This document shows, one piece after another, positions 35,350 through 46,312 of a stretch of DNA of 64,000 bases. Source of the DNA: Dryomyza anilis (lineage: Eukaryota; Arthropoda; Insecta; Diptera; Dryomyzidae); contig OX638131.1 of NCBI GenBank assembly GCA_951804985.1, positions 60,717,631 to 60,781,630 of the forward strand, written 5' to 3'. A model generated the notes under the pieces. The model saw only the letters and a list, made by a program, of their open reading frames with translations. It searched no databases and was not told where the DNA came from. Position 1 is the first letter of the stretch, and every line of letters starts with the position of its first letter. The position numbers and the translations under genes were made by a program.

Positions 35350-36204
35350 GACGAAGTAGAGCCGCTTATAGGAATAAGATTGCAAACAGCTACAGGTGAA
35401 GAGGCGATGGACTATGAGAATTTCTGGTAATGCCGTTTGGACTGTGCAATGCCCAGCAACATTCGAGCGGTTAATGGAGCACGTATTGAGAGGTCTACAC
35501 TGGAAAACTTGTCTGGTATACCTTGACGAGGAGTGCATACCGATGAGGATAAAATAGTTGCAGTAAAGGATTGGCCCAGACCGCAAAACCTACACGACCT
35601 ACGAAGTTTCTTGGCACTATGTACATACTACAGGCGATTTGGTCCAAGTTTTGCCAATGTTGCTGGCAGTCTTCACGAGTTGACAAGAAAGAACCGCGCA
35701 TTTCAATGGGGCGATGATCAAGAAAGGGCGTTTTTAAAATTAAAAACACTACTTTGCTTTCCATGTGAAAAATTTGTACTGTACACGGATGCAAGTGGAT
35801 ACGGAATTGGCGGAGTCCTTTCTCAAGTGATCAATGGCCAAGAAAAAGTGATCGCATACTACAGTAAAATCTTGTCCAAACCCGAGCGAAATTACTGTGT
35901 CACCAGGAGGGAGCTTCTTGCTGTAATTCTTGCTGTAATAGAAAGTGTGAAAAATTTCCACAAATACCTATACGGACAACAGTTTCACTTGAGAACCGAT
36001 CACGCAGCACCGAGATGGTTACTTCAGTTCAAAGACCCAGAAGGCCAAATTGCGCGTTGGATAGAACTTTTACAGAGCTACGATTTCACCATCGAACATC
36101 GTAAAGGAGGTCATCATGGAAATGCAGATGATCTGTCCCGACGACCGTGTAAACTTGAATGCAGACATTGTTTAAGAGCAGTAGGAAAAGAAAACAAAAA
36201 TTAA
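35350..36204 (+). pseudogene. Gypsy-type element A: late reverse transcriptase and RNase H
   Basis: After the protease remnant, a deletion joins to RT sequence with MPFGLCNAQQHSSG (frame-broken). YLD at about 35,517 is fused by a second deletion to GVHTDEDKIVAVKDWPRPQ. From 35,533 the frame is open: LHDLRSFLALCTYYRRF, FVLYTDASGYGIGGVLSQV (RNase H first Asp), RRELLAVILAVIESVKNF, LRTDHAAPRWLL and HHGNADDLSRRPC. So RNase H is complete, while the RT palm is lost. Confidence 0.88.
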
Positions 36205-37159
36205 AGAGATATTAGCGGAATATCATGGTGGATCTAGTGGAGGTCATTTGGGCATGAAAAACGGTAGAAAAAGTAAAGAAATGTTTTTATTGGGTTGGAT
36301 GCCAAGAGTCAATCGCCGATTGGATTCGTAGTTGTCCGCAATGTGTGCCAGCAAAAGGACCAACAGTCAGGATTCGCGGTAGGATGCATCAGTACAACGT
36401 GGGAGCACCATGGATGTCGGCGGGCCGTTTCCAATCAGTGATGCGGGTAATAAGTATGTCCTTGTCGTCATTGACTACTTCAGCAAGTGGTCTGAAGTGT
36501 ATCCCATGCAGAATCAAGAAGCCACAACAGTTGCAGAGGCATTAGTTAACAACTGGGTTAACCGTTTTGGAGTACCGTTGGAATTGCATTCAGATCAAGG
36601 TAGAAATTTTGAGTCTGCTGTATTTAAAGAAGTATGCAAAGTCCTCAACATACACAAAACACGAACAACGCTATTGCACCCGCAATCTGATGGCATGGTG
36701 GAGAGATTCAATCGGACTTTGGAAGAGTATCTCAGAAAAGTGGTTGATAAAAATCATAAAGATTGGGATAAGCACATACCACTGTTTCTCATGACATATC
36801 GAACGGCGGTTCATGACACCACAGTTGCTTTACCTGCAAAAATTGTTTTTGGATCAGACTTAAGATTACCTTCAGCTGGACTTCCTGTACACGATTATGT
36901 TTCCAGAAAAAGTGAAGAAATGAACGAAGTGCACCTGTTTGTAAGGCAGCGTACAGAATTTGCGAGTGATAAAATGAAGGGCAGATACGACTTGCGAACA
37001 AATTCAGAGGGATTTACGGAAGGACAACTTGTTTTACTCTATAACCCACAAAGAAATAAAGGCTTATCCCCTAAGTTACAAACACACTGGGAAGGACCAT
37101 ACAAGATAATTAAAAGAATTAACGATGTCGTGTATAGATTCAGAATACTACTGGCGTAA
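36205..37159 (+). pseudogene. Gypsy-type element A: integrase
   Basis: 36,205-36,400 contains a frameshifted zinc-binding N-terminus (SCPQCVPAKGPT). From 36,410 the catalytic core is open: VLVVIDYFSKWSEV (Asp), ELHSDQGRNFES (Asp), HPQSDGMVERFNRTLEEYL (Glu), and the C-terminal LSPKLQTHWEGPYKIIKRI. All three catalytic acids are present. The frame stops at 37,159, about 100 bp before the LTR, with no env gene. The lineage resembles mdg1/412-type Ty3/gypsy elements. Confidence 0.9.
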
Positions 37160-37245
37160 AACGAAAAATGAAAGTCGTACATTTAGAAAGGTTGACGCAA
37201 TACAGAGAGATAGGATTAACATCTGTTCGGGACGAAAAGATTTAG

Positions 37246-37256
37246 GTGGAGGGCAG
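37246..37256 (+). other. Polypurine tract of gypsy-type element A
   Basis: GGTGGAGGGCAG lies immediately before the TGTTACG start of the 3' LTR and would prime plus-strand synthesis. Confidence 0.75.
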
Positions 37257-37802
37257 TGTTACGAAAAGATGTAATTTGCCCCATAGTGCAAGCATTCAAT
37301 GATAACAAATGAGACGCAAGACAATTCAGCGCACTAACCAATGTGTTAGAAAGAGTTGGAGGAACATTCAGCGTACTGAGCAATGTGCGAGAAAGAGATG
37401 GAAGATCAGCACATTAAAAAGCGAATGAGATGCCAATAGCGTGCGTCATTCACGAAACGAGTAGAAGGTTCTCGAAAGAAGTCGAAGCTTGTCGAAACGT
37501 GTCGAACTGATGCCTGCAGTATATAAGGCCGACGCATCTGAGGCACAGCACTTCAGTTGTGATTTGATAGTGGACTAGTGCGTCTCGTGAGTGAACATTG
37601 TTCGGCTAAATTGTATATATTCAGCAGTTGATATAAGTGATTATTCTTTAAGTTGTCATTTAAATAAATAAAGTAGATTAATACTAGTTGAAATAATACT
37701 AGTTAAAACCAAATATTAGTGTGTTTTTATTTTTTTATTTTGTACACAATCCAGCGATATGAACTCGTAGAACTGTTTTCCGTAGACTGAATTTTCGTAA
37801 CA
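37257..37802 (+). repeat. 3' LTR of gypsy-type element A, 546 bp
   Basis: Runs from TGTTACGAAAAGATG to TTTTCGTAACA, with short inverted ends TGTTACGAAAA/TTTTCGTAACA. It is followed by GTAT (37,803-37,806), the inverse of ATAC found next to element B at 59,529-59,532. That identifies a 4 bp target duplication. It contains a polyadenylation signal near 37,668 and ends with bases identical to the 5' LTR. Confidence 0.94.
37520..37558 (+). promoter_or_regulatory. LTR core promoter: TATATAAGG plus TCAGTT
   Basis: TATATAAGG at 37,520-37,528 and TCAGTT at 37,553-37,558 are spaced like a TATA box and an insect initiator. The same pair is in the 5' LTR (31,428 and 31,461) and, inverted, in both LTRs of element B. 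Confidence 0.7.
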
Positions 37803-38190
37803 GTATAATATATTTTTTCTTTAAGACAATATGGACACAAAATTATTTTAATTCTAAAACCTTAACTGGGAACCGGTATACCGAAACCGTTTCGTTATAA
37901 AAACTCAAAACCGTAACCGAACCCGAAACGAAGAACAAAACCGAAATCGAATCCGTTATTCGTTTAGGTTTTAATCCTTGGTTGTAACATAACATAATTC
38001 TCCCCAGCTATAGTTCCTAAGTTTTATTATTTCAACAGTATTAATTTAACAAGGATATTAATTTAACATAGTATATATTTTACAAATAATTTTTTATTAA
38101 ACAAATATTTAAACACACTAAGTTGAAAAAAACATTTAAATGGTCAAATAGTTAAAACACTGCCTTGTATTTCTTAAAAAATATGTATAA
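37803..38190. other. Shared palindrome flank with AACCGAAACG motifs
   Basis: 37,865-37,960 carries AACCGGTATACCGAAACCG and CCGTAACCGAACCCGAAACG, a motif cluster resembling one arm of an array-bearing element. GTTGTAACATAACATAATTC follows, also found near 40,790 and 41,910. The whole stretch recurs inverted at 50,850-51,200. Confidence 0.6.
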
Positions 38191-38197
38191 AATATTA

Positions 38198-38602
38198 TCA
38201 ATATGAGATGCTAAAGAGCGTTGCAGCTTGAATTAACATTAATATACTTTAATAAAAAACAAAATTTAAGGCACCTCGGGATTTATATTTTGCCGTGGAT
38301 GAAATCAATTTAAATGAATGCAGATTTTTTTTTCAAACATTTTTTAACTTCGATGTACCAATTTTAGCTAAAATAATATAAATCTATAGATCTCGTAGTA
38401 GCTTGTATTGCTATCCAAAAATTTTGGCGTAGTAGTTACCTGAAGTAGTTATCTGAAGAAAAAATAGTGTTCTACTGTCTGAAGATATAATGTAATATAG
38501 ATGTAATTCCCGAGGAGCCTTAAATTTTGTTTTATATTAAAGTTTGTGAATACTAATTCAAGGTACAGATGCTCTTTTACATTTCATGATTGATTAATGT
38601 CG
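38198..38602. mobile_element. MITE with ~110 bp imperfect terminal inverted repeats, left-arm copy
   Basis: AAAACAAAATTTAAGGCACC near 38,258 pairs with GGAGCCTTAAATTTTGTTTT near 38,514, and the pairing extends outward to both ends. The internal ~220 bp contain TAGATCTCGTAGTAGCTTG. Its left end is eroded compared with the right-arm copy at 50,436-50,843. Confidence 0.75.
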
Positions 38603-38639
38603 ATATTATATTTATAACTTACCCTGGTTATAATTATAA

Positions 38640-39012
38640 TGATAAGTTAAAAATGGCAGGCAAAATGGGACAAAAAAACAGTAAAAATGGCAATAAAATA
38701 GGCAAAAAAAGGCAAGAAATGACACAAAAAATGGAAAAATTGCAAAGAAAATCTATTAAAAACTTAATAAAATTTTTCAATGAACTATTTTTGTTGAAAT
38801 CATAGATTTCGCTTTTTCATGGTCTAAGATTTATTTCGTTAATTTCATTCAAAAAATTAAAAACAGACAAAAATAAGTACATAAGAAATACAATCAGAAA
38901 ATCGAGAACAATATTTAAGAAAAGGTTTGCCAGAGTGTAAAAAGGCATTTTTAGGCAAAGTAAATCAAAATAGGCAAATTTACAAAATAATTGAAGAAAT
39001 GGCAAAAAAATT
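38640..39012 (-). repeat. TTTTTGCCATTTTT repeat element, copy 2 (left arm)
   Basis: This is the inverse of the element at 16,010-16,480, with AAAATGGCAGGCAAAATGGG and AAAAAGGCATTTTTAGGCAA. It is intact here. Its right-arm counterpart is split by the LINE at 45,068-50,196. Confidence 0.75.
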
Positions 39013-40207
39013 TTCCCTGTTTATAACTATTTAAGAAATACGAGGCAGATATTCACTATTTTACCATTTAAAGGTATTTTTCAATGTTGTGAGTTTAAAA
39101 GTTTGTTTAATATAAAAATATATGTAAAAAAATATGATTTTGTTTATGGAAAAAAAACAGAATTTTTTTAGAATTTGGGGTACAAAAAAAATTAAAAAAA
39201 TTTTAATGGCATATTAATTTCATTTCATAAACCGCAAATGTTATGGCGGTATTAAGATGGAAATTTCAAAAAAAATCTTAATATCCCAGTATTTAACTAT
39301 ATTTGTAAAAATTGTATATATTTATAAAGCGTGTAATGAGTTACAAATATAAGTTAATACATGTATTGGAAAAAATGTTTTTTTAACATTAACTTTTTCA
39401 CTGTTTTAAGGACACATACGATTTAATTTCTTTTAAATTAGGACCTTGAGCATGTTAAGACAATATCTTAAAAAAATCTAGAATTTTCAAAATATTCTAA
39501 TGCGATCCAGTTTTTGGGTTAAAACAGTGACATAACTTACGAATATTTAATATTTTGACCATTTTCGTGGAGTACTGTGGATATGCGTCAATGAAATATG
39601 TACTGACAAAAATGTCTCGATTTCACCATAAAAGGACATTTTTTTATAGCAATCAATTATTTGAATCGTAACCATTCTACGTAGATGCTTAAAATCCTTC
39701 AAAAATATCAAAATTTTGCACAATTTTCAAAAAGTCCATAAAATTTTTGCATTACAATATTTTTATATGCGCCACTGATTTTGTGAAGGTAAGTAATAAA
39801 AAAAACTCGGTTCACGCAATACACTGGACTATTTCAAATAATAATGGAAATATGCCACGCGAAAATCTACTATTTGAACAAATTCACGCTCATTTTATTC
39901 GACATTTGATCGTTATCTGTCGATCTTGATGACACATTAACGAGATATAGGTCACAAGGTGCAAATTTACAACAGCTTTCAACTAATATTTTCAAATTAA
40001 AACTTCCTGGCCATAAAACACTGACATTTTGAAAATGGGGGAAAAAATGGTTTCAATTTTTGGTTTTACCAAACTGATCTCCCACGTGTACCGAACACCT
40101 CTTTCTCAGCAAGTGTGATCCTAAAGTGAAGATCTTGGAACAAAAACGGAGAAGAAGCAAAAAAAACCTAGAGTATTTCAATGCATTTTTTCAATTTTTC
40201 AACTTAA
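39013..40207. other. AT-rich left-arm DNA
   Basis: 39,030-39,120 is an inverted partial copy of 38,090-38,170 (ATTTAAGAAATACGAGGCAG compared with CTGCCTTGTATTTCTTAAAA). 39,376-39,720 matches 42,460-43,156 inverted. 39,020-39,375 and 39,720-40,207 have no partner in the right arm. No gene is seen. Confidence 0.5.
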
Positions 40208-40610
40208 AACGAGTTGGGAAAGTTAGGCCACATGGGTAAGTTCGGTCACATTGGACGAACTTTTATAGTCGGTCGGGCCCGACTATGGAATACCCTACAC
40301 CTTTGGTGGGTATATTAATAAAGTATATTTAATTGTATACCTTAGTTTTAAAGTTTTTAATAATGCTGAATCGCCCCAACCTCAAAATATTATTCAAATA
40401 TCAGAAATGTACACCCCATAATTAAAAAAAGATATATAAAATTATAAAAAACTAATAAAACAAATTTAGAAAAATAAAAGTGGGCAGACCACTCCTTTAT
40501 TTACAATTTTGTAAGACTTATATTTTATAGATTTGATTTCAATAATTTACGGCTTCAATTTCCACTACGTAAACCCGAGAAATAATGTAAAACAAAATTT
40601 GCATTCTTAT
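40208..40610 (-). mobile_element. GTCY element, copy 3 (left arm, truncated)
   Basis: It begins AAACGAGTTGGGAAAGTTAG and passes TATAGTCGGTCGGGCCCGAC and GGAATACCCTACACC. It is then AT-rich until about 40,610, where the family sequence stops short of the (GTCY)n tract. The partner is at 41,930-42,450. Confidence 0.75.
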
Positions 40611-40945
40611 AATTTTAAGTATACTTAATTCAAATCTATTAATCATTATCATTGAATCGAAAAACTGCGGAAGTTATTGATAAATTAAAGTCAGTTTAAA
40701 TGATTTTAAAAATTTTCTGTTTTTGCTCATAGTTGTTAAATATTTAATCGATACAATAAGGAACCATAGTTGTGGAGAATTATGTTATGTTACAACATAT
40801 TATTGCAATATTACTCTGTGAAGGTATTTTGAGTCGAAAAATACAAAAATATTAATCTATCAGGCAAATTTAAAATTTAAAAATTAATCATATATTTCAA
40901 AATGTCAATGCATCGCGACCATTTCACAAAAATTTACATTTTTTT

Positions 40946-41479
40946 CGAATAATAGTATGAGATATTGACCTTTTAGATAACTCCTACTTTAGACTTTTTG
41001 TATAGTCGTAAAAAGATAATCGATTTGCGCATATGGCGGATCCAGAAGCACGGCTTGGGGGGCGCTTGATTTTTTTGCGCCTTTTTTCCAAATTTTTCTA
41101 AAATGCGGCCCAAAAATTTATTTTGCGCCCTTTTTTATATTTTCTCATCAAATACAGTGAATAATGAATTATGCACAACTTTACTGCTTTAAACAATCTT
41201 TTTTTTAAACCACCACTTTTATTTGGTTAAAAAAAGAAAAAAATAGGGTGCTCCGGTGATCATATAGGTACTAAACCCAAACAGAGCGGATAGTTTGAAG
41301 AACAAAATATTTCACTTCATCCGGTTAAGTAAAGTTCAGCCAATTTTTTTTTGTTTTGAGATTTCGAGATTTTCCATCTCAAACGGAGATGATTTCATAC
41401 CGGAATCATCTCCGGTATGGAAAAGTATACATATTCTTGATCAGCATGACCTCCTGAGTCGATTTAGCGATGTCCGTCC

Positions 41480-41540
<61 letters not shown>

Positions 41541-41748
41541 CCTGTCTGTCAGTGGTCAGATCACAGGTCACAATGGACCGATCAATTTTTTCGCACATAC
41601 AGCGTAAGTATATAAGTAATCTAAATTACGAGTTTCATTCATTTAACTCTTAAATTTTATAAGTAATAGGGATTTCAACAGACAGACGGACGGACATCGC
41701 TAAATCGACTCAGGAGGTCATGCTGATCAAGAATATGTATACTTTTTT
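40946..41748. other. Spacer at the centre of the palindrome
   Basis: Unique sequence in the window, including GCACGGCTTGGGGGGCGCTT and two TTTTGCGCC motifs at about 41,075-41,130. At 41,395-41,745 two GTCY fragments face each other. No gene was recognised. Confidence 0.6.
41395..41745. mobile_element. Two facing GTCY fragments inside the spacer
   Basis: CATCTCCGGTATGGAAAAGT through TGACCTCCTGAGTCG and (GTCT)n at 41,400-41,545 is mirrored by (GACA)n, CGACTCAGGAGGTCATGC and CATACTT at 41,682-41,742. The sequence type (GACCTCCTGAGTCGATTTAG) matches the copy at 55,234, not those at 22,046 or 59,785. This is a small palindrome nested in the centre of the large one. Confidence 0.75.
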
Positions 41749-41929
41749 TTGTTGTGAAATGGTCGCGATGCATTGACATTTTGAAAAATATGATTAATTT
41801 TTTTTCGCGAACTCCTAAATTTTAAATGCACTTTTAAATTTGCCTGATAGATTAATATTTTCGTATTTTTCGATTCAAAATACCTTCACAGAGTAATATT
41901 GCAATAATATGTTGTAACATAACATAATT

Positions 41930-42450
41930 CTCCATAATTCAGTTTGAAAATTAACCAAATCGGTCAACGGACACGCCCACCTCGTACACAAGTCATTTTT
42001 ATATAACTCTTTAGGAACTAATACCTCGAAAACTATTCAAGATATATTTATAAAATTTAAAACGTATGGTTAGAATTCACCTAAAAATATGTGGTCCAAA
42101 AATGGGCGTGATCCGCCCACATTTTTTTTTACATAATTTCCCGGGTTTTCGTAGTGGAAATTTTGTCGTAAATTATTAAAATCAAATCTATAAAATATAA
42201 GTCTTACAAAATTGTAAATAAAGGCGTGGTCCGTCCACTTTTATTTTTCTAAATTTGTTTTATTAGTTTTTTATACTTTTATATAATTTTTTTAAATTAT
42301 GGGGACGTAAATTTCTGATATGTGAATAATATTCTGAGGGTGGGGCGGTTCAGTATAATTCAGAACTTTAAAATTAAGGTATACAATTAAATATCCTTTA
42401 TTAATATGCCCACCAAAGGTGTAGGTTATTCCTTGGTCGGGCCCGACCAA
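41930..42450 (+). mobile_element. GTCY element, copy 4 (right arm, 5'-truncated)
   Basis: AAATCGGTCAACGGACACGC, GGGCGTGATCCGCCCAC, CCACCAAAGGTGTAGGTTAT and GGTCGGGCCCGACC follow the family order. The (GTCY)n part and the last ~50 bp are missing. Confidence 0.75.
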
Positions 42451-42735
42451 ATTTGTATGGTAAATAATGTTTTTGAAGGATTTTAAGCATCTACGTAGAA
42501 TGGTTACGATTCAAATAATTGATTGCTGTTAAAAAATTGCCTTTTATGGTGAAATCGAGACATTTTTGTCAGTACATATTTCATTGACGCATATCCACAG
42601 TACTGCACGAAAATGGTAAAAATATTAAATATTCTTAAGTTAGGTCAATGTTTTAACCCAAAAACTGGGTCGCATTAAAATATTTAGAAAATTATAGATT
42701 TTTTAAGATATTGTCTTGACGTGCGCAAGGTCCAG

Positions 42736-43365
42736 TTAGTACAAATTGGGTGTTTTCTACCAACAAATAAAACAACAAACAATTTGCAAAATGCATTGAG
42801 TGGCAGATCGTACAGCTGTTTCAGAGGCAGCCAAGCCCCTTCATCAGCGATCTTTCTCTGCAGATTCTACATTTCAAGTCGCTTAAGTTTTCCTTCTCCA
42901 ATAAACACAATAAGAATTATGTGCATTGAAGAAAGAACCAAAAGCAAAAATGCAAAAACTGCACCAACGCAAGATTTTGCCAAAGTTGTTGTTGCGTGCA
43001 GCAATTTGCTGATTTTATGCACCTACTTAAATTTTCATAATCTTAAAAAGCTTCAGTATATAAAATGTTATCTCTATTAAATGGAATTAATATATAATTT
43101 AAAATAAATTAAATCGTATGTGTCCTTAAAACAGCGAAAAAGTTAAGTTCTTTTAACATTAACCAATCTCGTACTTTGATCATTTGTTTCGTCGACATCG
43201 TTCCGATTTCGAAAAATTTAGTTTTTAATTTTGGCAACTTCTACATGAAATTTTGATAATATTTAAAGGATTTTAATCTGACAATGCTATTCACAACAAA
43301 TTTTATAACGGATATTTCACTTCTTTCTAGTATGTGCGCTTATTTTTAAAAGAAGTGCTTATTTA
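42736..43365. other. Right-arm DNA with a ~350 bp unpaired insert
   Basis: 42,736-43,090 interrupts sequence that is continuous in the left arm (TTTTAAATTAGGACCTTG near 39,440). It has an open frame of 119 codons (42,721-43,080) without recognisable motif, so I call it an unclassified insertion. 43,090-43,156 is paired with the left arm. 43,157-43,365 is unpaired. Confidence 0.5.
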
Positions 43366-44992
43366 GCTTGGTCAAAAAAGTAAGAACAAAGTAAATTTAT
43401 ATAATTTTTAAAGCAATTTGAAGAGGTGGGGTTAATTTTTTTATATTTGGGTTTATTTGTTGTAAAATAAAAATTATTCGTTGTGATAGATGGGCAGAAA
43501 CTTACATTGTTCTAACGAGGAGAAACGATTGGTTTTGACACTAAGGAACGACGGTTCTACTCTTCGTTCCATTGCTCAAACTATTGGTCGTTCTCAACGT
43601 TACCAGTTTTGTAGGAAAAATACTGTTTATGAGAATTTTTAACATTTGAGGGATATAAGAATTCTCACAATAAACTGAGATTTTTTTTCCCTCGAGAGAT
43701 TTTTTTTTTTCGAAAGGGAAAAATCCCTCGAGTGAGAAAAAAATTATCCCAAAAGCTATATTTCCCGCACTAGAAAATACGCTGCTGGATAAAAAATGCA
43801 GACAGAAATAACAGAATCTCATTCTCATTCATTTAAAACTGATAATTTGTGTGTGAAGTAAAAGAACACACTAAATTTATAAAAATATTGTATATTTTTC
43901 ATTGAGGTACTGTGAGAATTTAAGGGATTTTGCGGAAAGCTGTGAGAATTTGAGGTACAGAGAGAATTTGAGGGATTTTGAGGGAAATTGAGAGAAATTG
44001 TGAGAATTTGAGGTACGGAAGGATTTTGAGGGAAATTCAGAGAAATTGTGAGAATTTGAGGTATTTGTAAGAATTTTGAGAGAATTTTCCTACGAGAGAT
44101 TTTGTGAGAATTTCATGAGGGAAAAGGTATTTCGTGTGAGAATTTCATCTGGCAACACTGGTCGTTCTTTAATAATATTTTGTGGAGCGACGAAACAAAA
44201 GTAAATTTGTTTGGAAATGATAACGAAAGAAATGTTCGACGTCCTAAAGGCAAGGAGTTCCATGTTCGGTACACTAAAAAAACCGTTAAGCTGCCGCCAC
44301 CAACATTATGGTTTGGGGATGTTTTTCTTGGTATGGAGTTGGTCCAATTCATCGAATTACCGACACAATGGTCAAATTTCCGTACAAGGATATTCTTCAA
44401 AACATAATGTTGCCTTATGCTGATGAAAATATGCCACTTTTTTTGGACGTTACAGCAAGACAATGATCCAAAACATACTTCTAAAGTTTTAATGGATTGA
44501 TTTCAGAATCAAACTGTTGCGTTGCTTAGCTGGCCTTTGGGGAGTATTGAAGCAACAATTATCACAAGAATCATTTTCAAATAAAGACGAATTATGGTCA
44601 TTTGTTCAAAAGTCTTGGTATGAAATACCAATAAAAACTTGCCGTAAACTTATATCCAGTATGCCAAAGAGAATGAACAAAATGCTTCAAAATAATGGAG
44701 GTTATACTGGGTACTGATGGTATAATAATAAACACGTAAAATGATTAATTGCATTTTAATAAAAATATATTTTTAATTCATATGTACGGAATGTACTTAT
44801 TATTTTGTCCAAGCATTTGCAATACCTTATATTCTATTAATGAATACTAAAGAGCCATTGTTGTTAATACATTGTTAAATAAGATATAAAACATGATATA
44901 TAATCTGTATTTTTGATCTTTAATATAATAAAATAATGTTTATGTAGCTATAAATTATTTCAATATACGTGTTCTTATTATTTTGGCCATAT
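43366..44992 (+). mobile_element. Tc1-like transposon, deleted and interrupted
   Basis: The ends TTGGTCAAAAAAGTAAGAAC (about 43,368) and, inverted, TGGCCAAAATAATAAGAACA (44,990-44,970) are similar terminal repeats. The transposase relic starts MGRNLHCNEEKRLVLTLRND (helix-turn-helix, 43,491). It then jumps by deletion to NILWSDETKVNLFGNDN (first Asp), RPKGKEFHVRYTKKTVK, a QQDNDPKHTS second Asp, and the C-terminal RCLAGLWGVLKQQLSQ. The DLNPIENLW part with the third acid is damaged. A MITE sits at 43,595-44,160. It is not functional. Confidence 0.87.
43595..44160. mobile_element. hAT-type MITE (566 bp) inside the Tc1 element
   Basis: The exact 8 bp duplication GTCGTTCT flanks it at 43,587-43,594 and 44,161-44,168. 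The ends are CAACGTTACCAG and, inverted, CAGTGTTGCCAG (9 of 12 match). The inside contains a TGTGAGAATTTGAGG minisatellite (43,910-44,080) and a GAGGGA/TCCCTCGAG hairpin near 43,690-43,735. Confidence 0.85.
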
Positions 44993-44995
44993 GTG

Positions 44996-45067
44996 TACTT
45001 TGCCTAAAAATGCCTTTTTACACTCTGGCAAACCTTTTTTAAATTTTTTTTCGTTTTTCTGGTTGTA
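44996..45067 (+). repeat. TTTTTGCCATTTTT element, copy 3, first piece
   Basis: ACTTTGCCTAAAAATGCCTT followed by CACTCTGGCAAACC matches the element at 16,100 and, inverted, 38,930. The rest of this copy lies at 50,197-50,400, after the LINE. Confidence 0.75.
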
Positions 45068-45084
45068 ATGATGATAATATTCCA

Positions 45085-45735
45085 CGGAACTTTATAATAT
45101 CTGCTATTGATCACAAACACGCAGACAACGTTCGTCCTCTATCGTCATATAACGCGTTTCATATAGAGAAAGGACTCAATTTCATTTCACGCGAATACTC
45201 TGAGGTTACTGAATTGAGATCCGGTGATCTGATGGTTAAAGTAAACAATTTGAAATATGCTGAACATTTCCTTAAGGCCTCTTATGTAGATGCCATACCA
45301 GTTAAGCTATCTTCTCACAAATCTCTGAACTCAACACAAGGCAGAATTTATTAAAAAAATATAATTGATATACCCGAGAATGCACTGATTGAACATTTAA
45401 AAAATAAAAAAATCATAGAAGTCAGGAAGTTCATGAAAAATGTCAACGGCGCGCTGTTGCCTACGGGGGCGGCTGTGATTACTTTTGATTTAATCCATCG
45501 TCCTCAAAAAACTAAAATAGGGTGGGAAAGTGTTCGGGTGGATGAATACATCCCAAATTCGATGCACTGTGTTAATTGCCAAAAGCTTGGTCACACAAAG
45601 AATCGCTGCAGAAGTGTTAAGGCTTGTAGGGAATGTGGAATCACCCATACATGCGAGGACTGTTCATATAAATTTTGTGTTAATTGCGACAACAACACAC
45701 ACACTTCATATCATGGTGACTGTCCCACTTTTTAG
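45085..45735 (+). pseudogene. I-like LINE ORF1 (gag-like)
   Basis: Reads FIISAIDHKHADNVRPLSSY, HIEKGLNFISREYSEV and, after a stop at about 45,352, VRKFMKNVNGALLPTGAAV, GWESVRVDEYIPNSMHCVNC. The three zinc knuckles are CVNCQKLGHTKNRC, CRECGITHTCEDC and CVNCDNNTHTSYHGDC. This is the classical I-factor ORF1 layout. A single in-frame stop and the lack of an obvious start show decay. Confidence 0.87.
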
Positions 45736-46312
45736 AACCACAAGGCAGTAAATAAAATAAAAAATGATAGACGTTGCAACGCTTGAGAGGCATGTAAGGT
45801 TTTCAACAGTAACCCCGATGACCATAAAATCAAATCTCACAAAAATTCGACAAAAAAAAGGTCGATGGCTGATATTGTGCGAAATGCAACAACATCTAAT
45901 GACACAGTTAAAAACAACCAACAAAAAAAAAACTCCACACAACTCAAACAACAACACCAATTACACTCGAAATTCCAACCAACTACAAAACAAATATCTC
46001 GAACAATAACAACACCAACATCAATATTAAAACAACGAAAAGCAACGAGTAAAAATCACCAAATGCACGAACACAAACAATATTCACAGAGCTGCAAAAT
46101 TTAGCAGACACAACAACCAATAACATAGATAACATGGACACTATAGACATCAATTCACCATTCAGATCATCTCTCTATGAAAAATTCCTACAATTAAGTA
46201 TAATTATTACAGCAATACACTACATAAACTCCAATCATATCAAAGCAACAACAACAAAAACACACAAGTAAATTTTATATAATTTATATTTAAAAATGGA
46301 TATAGGTTCAAA

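Larger units (their letters stand above)
31150..40945 (+). repeat. Left arm of a large imperfect palindrome
   Basis: Sequence from about 31,150 to 40,945 reappears inverted and in the same order in 41,749-60,960. Matched blocks are: flank 31,150-31,350 with 60,960-60,760; LTR element 31,357-37,802 with 59,528-51,312; flank 37,803-38,190 with 51,311-50,850; TIR element 38,198-38,602 with 50,843-50,436; TTTTTGCCA element 38,640-39,012 with 50,400-50,197 and 45,067-44,996; 39,376-39,720 with 43,156-42,460; GTCY fragment near 40,208 with 42,450-41,930; and 40,770-40,945 with 41,930-41,749. Flanks outside the retrotransposon are included, so this is an inverted duplication and not two independent insertions. 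Confidence 0.88.

Noticed and set aside
36410..37159. Intact, domesticated integrase gene
   Set aside because: The frame is open, but it lies in place within a broken LTR element between RNase H and the 3' LTR. There is no sign of selection or separate regulation.
41455..41540. Regulatory (GTCT)n tract
   Set aside because: It is part of the GTCY transposable element; every copy carries it.
41295..41615. Open frame with VCLSVCLS repeats
   Set aside because: Translation of the (GTCT)n tract of a transposable element.
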